Positions 51,060-62,806 of a stretch of DNA of 64,000 nucleotides are shown piece after piece. The stretch is from Coniochaeta sp. PMI_546. Taxonomy: Eukaryota; Ascomycota; Sordariomycetes; Coniochaetales; Coniochaetaceae. Below the pieces are notes generated by a model. The model saw nothing but the letters and a program-made list of their open reading frames with translations. It was not told the DNA's origin and made no database searches. Where the stretch lies: positions 381,277 through 445,276 of the forward strand of contig MU271143.1 of the NCBI GenBank assembly GCA_021432605.1, written 5' to 3'. Position 1 is the stretch's first letter. Each line of letters opens with the position of its first letter. Position numbers and translations under genes: made by a program.

Positions 51060-52648
51060 TCAAGCAGCAGTCACGCCCCGTTCCTCGCAGTACTTCCTAA
51101 CCTCCTTCTCCAATGTCTCCTTCTGCCTCCTCACAACGTCCATGATATCCTCACACCCCTCCCCAAGCCTCTCTCTCCCACCCTCCTCCGCAATCCACCC
51201 CTGATACAGCCCGTCCATCTCTGCCAGCACAGCCTGCAACTGATTTGGCAACCAAGTGACAATCGGGCTCCCACCAGTCGCAGTCGGGTGGCTCGTCCGC
51301 TTGAGGATATACTCCCGCGCAAAACACCAATGGCGCCACCTGAAGTCCCTAACCTGGTTCAAAATCCCGAGCCAGAGCCTCCTGCTCCGATCCACCTCCG
51401 CCCTCTCCTCCTCCTCCCCAACCTCCTCTCCCTCACCCTCGCCATCCTCCCCGAGGGCCCACCCCCTGAATCCCAGCTCCCTGCTCCTGTCGTGCACCCA
51501 CCCCAAGAACTCCCTATGGTTACTGGGCCTATACTGCCTGAAATCCCTCAAGATCTCCGTGAGCGGCGTGTCCGGCATCCGGATAGCCAGCAGATTGTCC
51601 ATCAGCGGGATCATGCTGTCGTTCGCCCCGCTCTCGCCCCTGAAACTCATCGGCCCGCCCCCCTCCTCGTCTCCCACGCCCTCGTACACCACCCCGTCGG
51701 GGAACATGCTCTGGCTGGTGATGCCGAAGATAAAAGTCCGGAACTGCGTGTACGAGGCCGGCTTGGACTTGGCCCACATCGTCTCCATGACGCCGTTGAT
51801 GCGCCCGAGCGAGGCCAGGATCGTGTCCAGGCCGGCGTTGAGGGCCCGGCGGTGCGCGAGCCGGGTGCCGGGGTCCGATGACCGGGCGGCGGCGGCGGCG
51901 GCGCAGGCGTCCAGGCAGGCCGTGGCGCCGGCCACCAGGGGCCCGGAGTTCCTGACCATGTCGACGTGGACGAGCACGAAGCCCGCCTCGGAGGAGGAGG
52001 GGTCGAGGCCGTGCTCGAAGGCCCGGATGAGGCGGAGGTTGGAGTACTCCAGCCCCAGGGCTGGATCCTCCAGGCGGTAGTTGAACAGGGCGTAGGAGCC
52101 GGCGTACTCCATGAAGGGCTTGAAGCCGCAGCTAGCAGACATTTTGTCGGTCATGTGAAGAATCACTGGGGGGAAAGGGGGGTTTGAGAGGAGGACAGGA
52201 CTTACATTTCAGCGCATCTCGCGATAGGTCTCGCGATATTGGCCGGCAGGACGTTGCGTCCTAGGCCGTACGGCTCGCCGCGGATGAACCGCTGGTGGCA
52301 GGGCTCGAGGAGGTAGGCCGAGGCCAGGAAGGAGTAGTCCCGGTACAAGGCATTGACCAGAGGGAGGTTGGTCTTGTACTTATCCACGAAGTCGGTTAGA
52401 TCGGGTAGTTCCTGGGTGACAACGTCCCCGAGTCTACCCTCGGCGAGCAGGCCTGGAGCTTCTGACTTTGTCTTGACGGGCATCCTTTGCAGGATGGACT
52501 CGAGGACGTCGAAGTCAGGGGGGAGCTGGACGATGGGGTCCATACGCGGAAGGAAACCCCTGGTCTTGGACACCATGAAGGCGGGGAGGGACATGTCGTC
52601 CGGCATGGTGTCGTCCAGGACACGGAAAGATGCTTCGACGGAACCCAT
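51060..52648 (-). CDS. Indoleamine 2,3-dioxygenase (tryptophan catabolism)
   Basis: Two minus-strand exons (52648-52206, 52131-51060) encode 504 residues. IDO is a cytosolic haem enzyme that oxidises L-tryptophan to N-formylkynurenine, the entry to the kynurenine/NAD pathway. Recognisable segments: DYSFLASAYLLEPCHQRF...YGLGRNVLPANIARPIA, CGFKPFMEYAGSYALFNYRLED, SSEAGFVLVHVDMV, GITSQSMFPDGVVYEGV, FRGESGANDSMIPLMDNLL, YRPSNHREFLGWV, and NQVRDFRWRHWCFAREYILKRTSHPTATGGSPIVTWLPNQL, with the haem-binding His in R-W-R-H-W. An acidic, low-complexity insert (about residues 365-390, GEGEGEEVGEEEERAE) interrupts the C-terminal domain. The splice acceptor is the GCTAG at 52132; an upstream CCCAG would break the frame. 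Ascomycetes carry up to three IDO types (alpha, beta, gamma), and I cannot tell which this is. Confidence 0.92.
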
Positions 52649-52703
52649 GTTGAGTAACTGAGACAAATACGGGAGTATAGAAGTCCGGTATTGTTGTTGT
52701 TTC

Positions 52704-52711
52704 CACGTGAC
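52704..52711 (+). promoter_or_regulatory. CACGTGAC box upstream of IDO
   Basis: The box lies 56 bp upstream of the IDO ATG, so it may sit in the 5' leader or core promoter. Same 8-mer as upstream of RPS24 and EFM3. Confidence 0.4.
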
Positions 52712-53205
52712 CTGTGAGTTGTTCGATATGTTTGGTAAGAGAAGGATCACGGCCGAGCTGGCTGACGCGGTCCCGCCTATATAGACCGTGGCCGGAATGG
52801 ATTCCGGCCTCTTGCATCACGAAGCCTGTCGGTCGCGGGCCCCCTCCCCCTCATGACCATGGTCCGAGGTTTTCCTTTGTCATCGCAAGCAAGATAAGGG
52901 CTTGACCGAAGGTTGCCGCACAGCCAGACAGAATCCCTTCTTCATGGTCCGTTCGCACCGAGCTATCTGGAAGTTGTAGTGTTGGTGCCTCTAGGTAGCG
53001 GCAACGTCGCCGGAGTGAAGAGGGCCACGGACTTTTGTTCAACAACGTTCATCTTTGTGTCTTCTATGAGAAGTCAAGAAACGTCAAGTCGAGCTATAGC
53101 ATATAACACCGCAATCACTGTAACTCGAACGCAATCAAGAGGAAATTGCTGTTGTTGGCTCGGTCAAGCGTCGTGTGTGATGGTGTGCATGTTAAGTAAT
53201 GGTTA

Positions 53206-53819
53206 CTAGCTGCTCCACATTTCTCCGGCCCTGGCCGTCCAGAGGCCGGAATCTTTCCGGCCTCCGTTCTCGGCAGCATCCCCCGCAGGCCGGCCGTCCT
53301 CATGCGACGAAGTCATGTGTCTGTTCGGTTCAAAGTAGGTGTATCGGCCCATCTCTTGATAGATGTTATGGCAGCAGAACGGCCCTGCGTCAGGGAAACC
53401 ATCTGCCTTGGGAAGGGGGCACGTTGTTGTGTCTTCCCCCTGAAGAACCAGGTGCAATGCTAGACTCCAGGGGAGGAAGTATCCGACACATACGCGTGTG
53501 GTCTTCGAGCATGAGGATATTATAGCCCGTATGACCCTCGAGTGTCTCTGATAAGTATTTCATCAACCCTAGGATCAGAAGGAAGTAAGGACAGCAGAGC
53601 GTCGCGGTAGCCACATATTCGTGCCATCAACAATCCTGCAATCAAGAAATCCGCACCATCACCTGAGATAAGCACATATGTATCCTTCCTAAACCATTTT
53701 TCCATGTCATCACCCACCAGTAGTTGCTGCCTCATCCTCCACATCTGAACAACCGGGTAATACGGCCAACGAATTCCTCGAATGATTTTGGTAATCAAGA
53801 TCCCCTGGATCCTTTGCAA
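53206..53819 (-). other. Unresolved coding-like patch
   Basis: Three minus-strand frames overlap in succession: 53819-53520 (WFRKDTYVLISGDGADFLIAGLLMARICGYRDALLSLL), 53614-53390 (KYLSETLEGHTGYNILMLEDHTRMCRILPPLE) and 53457-53206 (DAGPFCCHNIYQEMGRYTYFEPNRHMTSSHEDG). Their composition resembles protein more than chance, but I could not join them through sound splice sites or recognise a family. This could be a decayed host gene or an undetected multi-exon gene. Confidence 0.25.
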
Positions 53820-54935
53820 AGAGAGGACAAAGGAAGTGTCGAAGATGCGCGACTAGTTGTGTCAACCTGATCTGGTGATCAAGCTCTGTGTATCAGCTCC
53901 CTTTCGTTGTGCTGGCTATCGCCGACAACTCAGCGACCAAATCTAGCCACTGTTGCAATTGGGACAGCTCGATTTCATGGTCAGCTGTCGTGGTTCTGAC
54001 ACCTGTCCTACATCCGCAGGCGGCTCCTCAGCAACCTGAGCACCGAGGCACTATCAATGCAACGAGCGGAATGATAAGAACCCGTTGCTATCCTCGTCTC
54101 CTTCAATGATTCGGCCTGCGCCTCGTGCCCCTTCCTCTGAGTCCACGACGGGGTAATGAAGTTTGCCGGGCTTGGTATAGTCAAAGCCTAGCCTGCCGAG
54201 CATAGACCTTGACGACTTCGGGATGGCTCACCAAGGTTCATCAAGAGGTAGAAACGGACAGTATCGTCGTTGTCTTCTTGCAGAACGTTTGCACGTGCCG
54301 ACAATATGGACCATCTCACGTATGTTACCCTTGCACAAACCTTTTGAAAGCATACATAAGAAATGAGGAAGCAGTGCCGTTATCGCCTACAAGTACAATA
54401 CCTAGTTTATATAATTATACCTGTAGACCTCTTGTCTGCTGCGAACTCGCGGTCGTAAAACCGCGATTCTTGTAGGTCTTAGGTATGTGCAGAAGGCTGG
54501 CAGGCCTGGCAGAGCATGGCAGCTGGCATCCTTTACAATCTTACTATATTCGGTTAGGTACCTTAGTCAGAGGTGCCCCTTCCAACTACTCGACAATCGG
54601 TGATCATGCCCGGCTGTTAATGCGCCGCCTGCAGGTCGGCGCCTGTGTGAACTTTGTCTCGGACATTGGATCCCAGACCCCGCGTCACACAAAAGAGTCC
54701 GCGTCTGTTTTTTTTTTTGGGATGGTGGTTAATAGGTGGAGAGGCGCGACTTACTCTTGCCAGCTGTCTGACTTTCTGATTTAATGATACCATTAGCTTC
54801 TTTCATGTTCAGCTTCGCTGACGTACACATGAATCTTCAGCGCGCCAACATACATCTTTAACCACCTAGCCACCCTCTCCCCTCACTGCTTTTCAATCAC
54901 ACCAGGCCATTAAATCAGAAAGCCAGACAGCAACC

Positions 54936-55866
54936 ATGACGAAAGATCGCCGCAAGTCCGGCAACACCGTTACGAAGACTACCCCCATCCGCAGGAGTAC
55001 AACGCCAGAGAAGACACCATCACGCATCGTCACCCTCAAAGTTTATCCTCGAAAGCTACGCGCCATCCTCGATCCAGACTCCCTGAAGAAGGGAGACACC
55101 CCTGTTAAAGAGGATGTCAAGGGGTCTCCAGCTCCCTCGACCACAATTCCAGATCCGTCCAACCCCGAGAATGCATCAGACTCGAACCCAGCAACTCCAG
55201 CTGCTAGCGGAACACCCGCACCGCAATCGATGGGCCCGCCCGTTGAGGGACCCAAGAAGAAAGGGGTCAAGCGGAGTGCTGGTGCTGCCAATGGCGAGCC
55301 CAAGGCACGAGGCAAGCCTGGCCCCAAGAAGAAGCAGAGACTGTGAGAGTCCCCCAATATCCCAAACACCAATCCTCTACATCCTCACTCCTTTGCTACT
55401 CTCTTCAAACACTATCTCTCACGTCTCAGACCATCGCAGACTAACATTTGACCTTCTCAGTGATGACGGTACCCTCGTCGAAGGCGGCAAGGCTACCGGA
55501 GCCGGAGCCGCTCACAAGCTCGGACCAAAGGCCAACCAAGGCGCTATCAATGCCGGCCTGCGAGCCCTCGACCGCACGGGCAAGCCGTGCCGCAGGTGGA
55601 CCAAGGGTGGTTTTACACTGAAAAGCTTTACTGGCACCCTCTGGGAGGTGCCACGATGGACCGCTCCGCCCAAGCCGAAGCCCGAGGCCCCGTCGGCCGA
55701 GGATTCAGCCACAGTATCGCCAGAGGGCAGCAGTAAGGGGAACAAGGAGAACGGCGTGGGGAAGACTCGGAACGACAGCAATCACGGTGGCGACGTCGAG
55801 ATGCGGAGCGTACCGAGCGTGGCGGCTGCTAACTCGCCGGCACCGTTCGCAATCGTTACAGCCTAG
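54936..55866 (+). CDS. IES4: INO80 chromatin-remodelling subunit Ies4
   Basis: Two exons (54936-55342, 55461-55866) encode 270 residues. The N-terminal part (RIVTLKVYPRKLRAILDPD) and especially the C-terminal block (KLGPKANQGAINAGLRALDRTGKPCRRWTKGGFTLKSFTGTLWEVPRW) match the fungal Ies4 family (INO80_Ies4), a subunit of the INO80 nucleosome-remodelling complex phosphorylated in the DNA-damage checkpoint in yeast. The middle is a Pro/Ser/Thr-rich linker, then a basic patch (KKKGVKRSAGAANGEPKARGKPGPKKKQR) that should serve as a nuclear localisation signal. The 118-nt intron joins RL to DDGTLVEGGKATGAGAAHK in phase 2. The tail is disordered. Confidence 0.88.
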
Positions 55867-57672
55867 ACTGTACTGCTTTCTTCTCTGCATCTCGTCGAAG
55901 CTGCTGCCACGATTTGTTTCACATACGTAGGGCCTGGTGGAGATTGCTCCCTACCTTACGGGGGAAATTGTTTTTTGGAGTTTATGGTGGCTTGCTCACA
56001 GCGTCTCTTACCCAAAATCGGATGGATTGTTACGACTGGTTGTTTTGCTGTGAGCCATGGCCGGCACAGCGGATTATCAGCGTCACGGATGGATATGGCA
56101 GACATTTTTTTCCCCCCTCACAGCTGCAAGGTTAAGGAGTATATGGCATTGTTTTGGGCTCGGTCGAACGCATTTGTACATTATTAACATGGAGTTTCGG
56201 AAAAGGAAAGACGATGCGTTTGCATTGTCACAGTAATGGAAGCACATGGGTCACTCATTCATCACTTGGTGTCATACACCTTGGTATACACCTTGGTCAC
56301 ACAGCTGCCGGTCTTTGACACTTGGTTAAGATGGATCATGAGAGCTACCTACCTTACATACCTACCTCACAGCAGAGATGTTATATTCCCTGGACAGCTC
56401 TAGACCTTTCAGGTTATCCATCCCGGAATGTGTGTTGGCTTGCATCATGATGATGACCTTGGTTGTTATCCGGGAGAAGGAAGGAGCATCTGGTTGCTTC
56501 AATTGCTTCCACATGGCCGTGCCGATACGACAGGTACAGTTCGTACGGGACATCTATCTCATCTGTCTCAACTGCCTTTCCCAAAGCTTTAATCACGTTC
56601 CTCTTTCGGGATCTGGACGCGAGAAACTGATTCAGCTAGCACATGTCTTGTTGTCTGGATGTCCATTTCCGTGCATAGGTGCATTTTTCCATACAGAATG
56701 TTCTGCTAGTGGGCGTACGTGTAGTATGCTTTTGTATCTGAGTGACAGAGATACTCAGCGTGACTGATTGTTGATGACATGCATCGTTGGGCTTAACCCA
56801 AACCAACGTTAGCACAGGAGACTCCACCAGTGCAAACCCCGCCACCTACCTACCTTCACCTTACCTTATCGTTTGAAGTCTGGTCGCTTTAGCGGCTGCA
56901 ATACAGGGATCAGGCGAGAGGTGCTCCTTGTCTACTGCACTATCATACATAATAGACGGCTAGACAACCAGCTGGCCGCCAGTCTACAGGCTGCTGCTAC
57001 CTTCTGTCCCAGTGACCACCGTTTCCTATCTCCAGCCCGATACGCAGTAGATAGCAAGCATCAAGCGTCCCGGCATCCGGCGGCAAACCTGGGTAATCCG
57101 TCCTCGCATTTCATCATTCACAACCAAAAGCACACTATCAGTGTCCCAAGAGACGACATAGACAGAGCGACACAGCTCAAAGTATACAACTGGGCGTGTC
57201 GTACACGGCCCGATCTCTCTCGCCCCTGGTGGGACACAAGTCTAATCGGACTGCGGTGCCAGTTGCTAGTGCAAGCTGCCGCGGGCAGTTATCGATGACA
57301 TCGCTGAAGCTCTCGAGCACTTGAGCACACCTCGGCCATTCACCACTGAACTCCGAGCCACAATTCGAATACTCCAGACTCGATTCACTTCTCACGACCG
57401 TGTCGAACCAATAAATCTCGTCCCTTTTGACAACTACGTGTCCCTCGCCAGACATAAAACCCCGACACACGGCAGTCATTGATAGGAGCAACCCATCCCG
57501 AGGTGCAAGATCAAGTACCGGCAGCTTAGCTCTCCCAAACCACCACCATTTCCACAACTGACGACGCAAACACGCACGATAAGACGATCCGAATCTTCTC
57601 TCCTTCGCATCCCCAGGCCGTTTCCTCAGCATCAGGCCCCTACCAAGCCTATCTGTGTCGAGTACCAAATCC
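55867..57672. other. Intergenic, 1.8 kb
   Basis: The region before GID1. A 12-bp tandem duplication occurs at 56275 (next entry), and CCTACCTACC-type tracts lie near 56348-56367 and 56842-56868. No gene is supported; small frames at 56378 and 56873 look like chance. Confidence 0.5.
56275..56298 (+). repeat. Tandem duplication of a 12-mer
   Basis: TACACCTTGGTA is followed directly by TACACCTTGGTC. Probably a minor slippage product. Confidence 0.6.
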
Positions 57673-60614
57673 ATGACGAACCGCTTCATGTACGGCCTGA
57701 GCTTGAACGACTTCACAGGCGACGACACCGCTTCCCCGACGTCAATCCCGGGAGCTTCCCAGCGGAGGTCATCCTACGCCTCCGTGGCAGCGAACCGGGC
57801 CCGATCCGCCCGGGCCGGTGCCGTCTCACACCTCCTCAACCCTTCGTCCCCGGACGAGTCCGACGACACGATGCACCGCGGCCACTTCTACTCGAGCGTG
57901 CGGGACTACGACAGGAACATGATGGCACGAACCGGCGCCGCCACCACCGACAACAGGCCCTCGTCGCGCCACGAAGCCGCCCCGGGAGGATGGCCGCCCA
58001 AGAGCTCCGGCCTCCCCTGGCACTCGAGGGCGTACGACTTCTTCATGTCGCGGGATGCCTACCTCCCGGACGAGCTCAGCTCGGACGGCAACCACTCCCG
58101 AGCTGCCTCAAAGTTCTTGTCCCCAACATACCTGCGGGGTACGGTATACATGGACAAGCTAGAAGAGCAACACAGGCGGAGGCTCCTCGCCCTGAAAGAA
58201 GGCCAACACGCACACACGCACGGCCTCGTCGGCAGCGGCGGCGGCAGCAGCAGCGGCCTGATAAGCAGCGGCAGCAGTCTCAGCCTGCACGGCAGCAAGA
58301 TCCCGCCGCCGTCGCACCGCGGCATGGCGCTGGACGTGGTCGAGAAGCCGCCCAAGTTCGCGGGGGAAGGGGGGGAGGAGGACGACGCCCTCAGCCCCCT
58401 GCCGTCGCGGTGGAACAAGGACGACAAGCACGGCGCGCTCGACGTGGTCGGCGACGGTTACGACGTCAAGTATATCGGGCCCAAGAGCTCGAGCGAGAAG
58501 GAGCACGAGGCCTGCGCCATACGGGCGGACCACTACATGCCTGGGCAGTGCGGGGTGTATTATTTCGAGGTTACGGTCATTTCGCGGAAGCATTCGGAGT
58601 AGGTTTTCCCCCCCCTCTACTCAACCCCTTGGGCACGCTGTGAGAGAGATGAAGGGGAGGGGGGACGGCAATAACTGACGGGCTACAGTACCACGGTCGT
58701 CATTGGATTTTCGAGCAAGACAGTGTCATTATCAAGGGCGCCGGGGTGGGAGCCCGAGTCCTGGGGGTACCACGGAGACGACGGAAATGTGTTCGCGGCT
58801 CAGAGTGTGGGCAAGGTTTACGGACCGAAGTACGGTCCCGGAGACACGGTGGGTTGTCTGGTGAATTTCCGGACGGGTACTGTCAACTTCACCAAGAATG
58901 GTGACGACCACGGTAAGAACTGCGTTGCCTTGTCGTCCAGTGCCCAGTCGCTGTCCGGACCTTTTTTTTTTGTGTTGCCTGGGCATTCACTTCGCTTTCA
59001 CTATGCTCCGCTGTTGCGTCTCGTAAAATGTCCTGTTTAGTCCCTACACGTTGCTTTGCCTGTTATTGTTGTTGTTATTTTGACTCACTTCTATTATTGC
59101 CCTTCATCCGGCAAGACCATACGACTAACACAAAGCAGGCGTTGCCTTCCGAGACGTGAACCTGAGGGAGGGAAAGGGGAGGTACTATCCAACGATAGGG
59201 CTGAAGAAGCCGGGAGACCACGTCTTTGCAAACTTTGGGCAGATGCCCTTCCAGTTTGACATCGACGGATACGTCAAGGTACCGCATCTCCATACATAGT
59301 ATTGCTTTTCTGTCACATATCGCGCACCCCGCTTGACTTGATTCACGAATGACCACCTGCACTCGCTGCACTACTGGCTTCGACAAGCCTGAGTTTCCCC
59401 CCTCTGACCAATATGCCGTCTGCTCGTCACGATGCTTACTGTTTGGCAATACAGATGGAGAAGGAGAAGATCTGGGAGAAGATTAGGCAGGCCGAGTACG
59501 TACTCCCAGTGGATGTGGTTGTTATGGTGTAATGCTGACTGTGCCGTAGTACATCGAACCTAGTGCCGGGCCTGAACGAGACGGAGCTCATCCAACAGCT
59601 GGTATGTAGTCCTGCACTGTACGGCTGAGGTCAAACACTGACGGCTTTTACCTCCAGGTGCTCCAACATCTTCAGCACGACGGCTATGTAGAGACAGCTC
59701 GAGCTTTTGCCGAGGAGATCGTGGCGGAGAAGACGCGGTTGCGGCTGGATCCCGAGGAGACCGTGGCGAGCATCAACGTCCGCGACGACGAGGATGCTCG
59801 GAAGAGACAACGTAAGGCTTCACGAGACACACTAGTTTCTGGCGACATAGAATGCGACTGACAAGCTTCTAGAAATACGCAGAGCCATCCTCGAGGGCAA
59901 CATCGATCAAGCCCTCAAGTTCACCAACACCTACTACCCCAGAGTCCTCAAATCCAACAACGAAGTCTACTTCCGCCTGCGCTGCCGCAAGTTCATCGAG
60001 ATGATCCGAAAAGACGCCGAAGAGAACCTCAAGCGCGACAAGGGCCAACGCGGCGAGGACACGGCACCGGCGAAGCCCAGCCAGCAGCAGTTCGAAGACG
60101 AGGAGATGGAGGTGGACGAGGGGGGCGACTGGGGCGGCGAGCCGATGGAAGACGAGCACCCGCCGCCGGCCGTGGGCCAGCTGCTGCAGGAGGCGCTCGA
60201 GTACGGCCAGGAGCTGCGGGCCGAGTTCGCGGACAGCACGGGCGCGGCGGACCCGGAGATGTCGAAGCAGCTGGACGAGATCTTTGCGCTGATCGCGTAC
60301 CAGAACCCGCTTAAGGAGGAGGGGGTTAAGCATCTCCTGGACAGGAGCGGTAGGGTCGCTGTGGCGGAGGAGCTGAACTCTGCTATACTGCGTGAGTTCC
60401 CCAACTTTTCCACGTCAAAAGCTTGAATTTGGTAGCGTGCTGTACTGACCGACAGAAAGTCTCCCTGGGCAAATCATCCCGCTCCGCGCTAGAGACTATG
60501 TACGCGCAGACAGTCGTCCTCCTCGAGCAGCTGCGCGAGGACGGGGGCGACGGCGCCTTCGTGGCAATCCAGGACATCATGGACCGGATAACGAAGCCGG
60601 TAATCCGTTCTTAG
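57673..60614 (+). CDS. VID30: GID/CTLH E3 ligase subunit Gid1/Vid30 (RanBPM-like)
   Basis: Eight exons (57673-58598, 58689-58912, 59139-59278, 59455-59495, 59550-59601, 59658-59811, 59873-60391, 60460-60614) encode 736 residues. Gid1/Vid30 is a scaffold of the GID/CTLH ubiquitin ligase, which degrades gluconeogenic enzymes when glucose returns. Domains in order: a long Ser/Gly/Pro-rich N-terminus; a SPRY domain from about 270 to 430 (CGVYYFEVTVISR, VVIGFSSKTVSLSRAPGWEPESWGYHGDDG, GDTVGCLVNFRTGTVNFTKNG); LisH (LNETELIQQLVLQHLQHDGYVETARAFAEE); CTLH (RRAILEGNIDQALKFTNTYYPRVLKSNNEVYFRLRCRKFIEMIRK); and a CRA-like end. The start is the first in-frame ATG. The last acceptor is AAAG at 60459, four bases after a CAG; only AAAG yields NSAILLSLGKSSRSALE. 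An acidic insert splits CTLH from CRA. Confidence 0.94.
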
Positions 60615-61683
60615 TCGGCGGACGACTGGCGTCGCTACGGGGCCCCGGACCTCTTCCATCCTTGCGTCGGTGGCGGCGTACCTGCGTCTTCTTCACCACC
60701 CACGTCTCCACCCACACCCGCGACAGAGGAGGAGGAGGAGGTTGAGAGGGAGGATCCGCCTCGGCCGGTCTCCTCTGCAGCCGTGGCGGCTGTGGTCGGC
60801 TCAACGGATGGTGATCATACGTCGTCTGCTGAGGAAGGGGCGGGCTTGCGCACCCGCTCTCTGACGTGGCCTGCGCATCGACGCTACCCTGGTTGGCACC
60901 TCGACTGGGTGCTGCGCTCGTACCTAACTGAGCGGCTTGAAAGACTACTTGATGACGGGGTCTGAGTATCGCACACAACGAGGTTTTCGCGCGTCTGCAC
61001 ATTAACTACATCGGAATGGCGTTACTGGTTTATCCCCACTGCTGGTTCTTTTTCTTTTCCTCTGTTATCTTTATACTGCCTTCTGTGGTTTTCCCCCGAC
61101 GCGAGGAGGGTTTATTAGAGGGGCTCTTTTTTTTCTTTCTATTGCAACGGACGTCACGGACAGGTTGGTAGGGACAGTAAGGCTGGCTCAGTTGCATCGT
61201 TGTTGGCTTTCCTCTCTCCCTGTACTTAACTCGTTTTGGTTGGCTAATATGGAGGAGGGCCTTATACGGGGAGACATTGGACGGCGGTGGGACTGACTGG
61301 AACCGCTTTGTTTCAGTTGGTGATGAGCGCCTGGCACCAGTAGAGCTGGGGTCACTGGGTCATGGTCCAAAGCGTGATGGTGTTACATAACCCCAAGTAG
61401 CGTAAATAAACAGTCTAAGCTTAGCTTGTGAGAGCATGATGGGTGATGCTGTGATAGCATGTGAATTATGTCTATATCTTTACAAGTGTGTACTATGCTT
61501 CCAAGTACACGAGAGCGGACTTTTATCCTCCTCAGTATCCATCATACCGACTTCAAACCAGGTATCTTTTCTTCGGTAGAGGACTGTCGGCCCCACGAAG
61601 ATCAACAAAGCCCTCCGCTCCAGCGCTGCCTCTCTATGCTGAATCCTGTCGCGAGCGCTTTTTCCATATCAGTTTCTGTCTCC
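60615..61683. other. Intergenic, convergent 3' ends
   Basis: The gap of 1.1 kb between convergent GID1 and the metaxin-like gene. Pyrimidine-rich runs lie near 61048 and 61128; no gene seen. Confidence 0.55.
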
Positions 61684-62806
61684 TTACTCCTCCTTTCTGT
61701 CATCGTCGTCACTACCACCCCAGCACATCTCCCACACCCGTTCCCGATGCCTGACCAGCTCTCCACCCCCAGCACGTCTCACAATTCCGTCTAACCGTCC
61801 ACCATCGCACCACTCCAAACCTTGTCGCCCTCCTCCTCTCTCACTCTCCACCTCGCTTCCTCTGTTGATCACCAGCCACGTATAGGCAAACACCGCCGCA
61901 TCAAACACCCCGGGCTTCTCCACACCGAAGAACCACCCCGTCTCGCTCTCCCCCAACAACCGCGCCAGACTCTCAAACGCCCCCTCCGCCCGGGCATAGA
62001 TCTCCTCCGGGTCTATCACGGCGGCGGGGCTCCTGGCCGCCCCGGGCCCGAACTCCAGCACGGCGTTGACGGTCACCCTCCACCCGCCCGACCCGGCGGT
62101 CGTCGGGGCCAGGATGCGGACTACCTCTGCCTCGGCTGCGGAGCGGAGGTGGCGGAGCAGGGCGGCGCGGACCAGGGGCGAGGCGGAGGCGGGAGCGGTG
62201 TAGAGGGTTTGGAGGAGGGGGGTGTTGGTCTGGTCGAGGTAGAGGGCTGTCAGCCAGGCGGCGCGGATGGGGCCCTGGAGGAGGGAGAGGTAGGGTTCTT
62301 GCCGGAGGAGGACGGGGGGCGGGAGGAGGGAGGTCGGGGTTATGGAGTCTGTTGAGGTGGGATTGGTGGTGAGGGTGTAGCGCTCTAGGTTGCTGGAGGG
62401 TATTGGGCGGGGAGGTAGGGAGGTGAGGGGCGGTATGGGTGGTTGGAGGTAAGGGAGGGAGCCCGTTGGCGAGGCGTGGTTTGTTGAGGGGCAGATGTGG
62501 TGTGGGAGGTTGGAGAGGCGGAGGAAGGTCTGGAGGGGTTTTAGGTTAGATATAAATGGTGAGGAAGAGATCGTGGGGGCAGAAGAGACTGACCTGCCAC
62601 TTTAGACAGGAAGGGTTGAAGCTCGGTCTATTACCGGCGGCATCTTCGTCCGAGGTGAAGACATAGAGAGTCGGCAGCGAGCTTGGTCGAGGAGACCGCG
62701 CTGGTAGCTCATTTGCAGGATATGTCGTCAGAGGGAACTGGTCGAAGAGGCGCTGGAGGGGCGCCGGTATAGGCGGCATCCATGATCGCGTTCTTGGTTC
62801 GGTCAT
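61684..62806 (-). CDS. Metaxin / SAM35-SAM37-like mitochondrial import protein
   Basis: Two minus-strand exons (62806-62594, 62529-61684) encode 352 residues. Exon 1 ends in LPTLYVFTS...PSFNPSCLKWQ, and exon 2 begins TFLRLSNLPHHICPSTNHASPTGSLPYLQPP. This glutathione-transferase-like N-domain with the conserved N-H-A-S-P-x-G-x-L-P motif is typical of metaxin-family SAM subunits. The C-terminal GST-like helical domain includes EPYLSLLQGPIRAAWLTALYLDQ and GWFFGVEKPGVFDAAVFAYTWLVIN, the metaxin/Tom37 signature (F-G-x-x-x-P-x-x-x-D-A). The role is sorting and assembly of beta-barrel proteins in the outer mitochondrial membrane, facing the cytosol. I cannot decide between Sam35 and Sam37. The 64-nt intron has GTCAGT and CCAG ends. 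A CACGTGAT box lies about 160 bp upstream of the start. Confidence 0.8.

Larger units (their letters stand above)
52649..54935. other. Gene-poor interval, 2.3 kb
   Basis: It holds the IDO promoter with CACGTGAC at 52704, a coding-like patch at 53206-53819 (listed) and the Ies4 promoter. A poly-T run lies near 54708. No other gene is supported. Confidence 0.5.

Noticed and set aside
50928-52080. Long plus-strand frames opposite the IDO gene
   Set aside because: They are mirror frames of GC-rich IDO coding sequence, Pro/Leu-rich without motifs.
61822-62355. 177-codon plus-strand frame with Gly/Glu-rich sequence
   Set aside because: Mirror frame of the metaxin-like exon 2.
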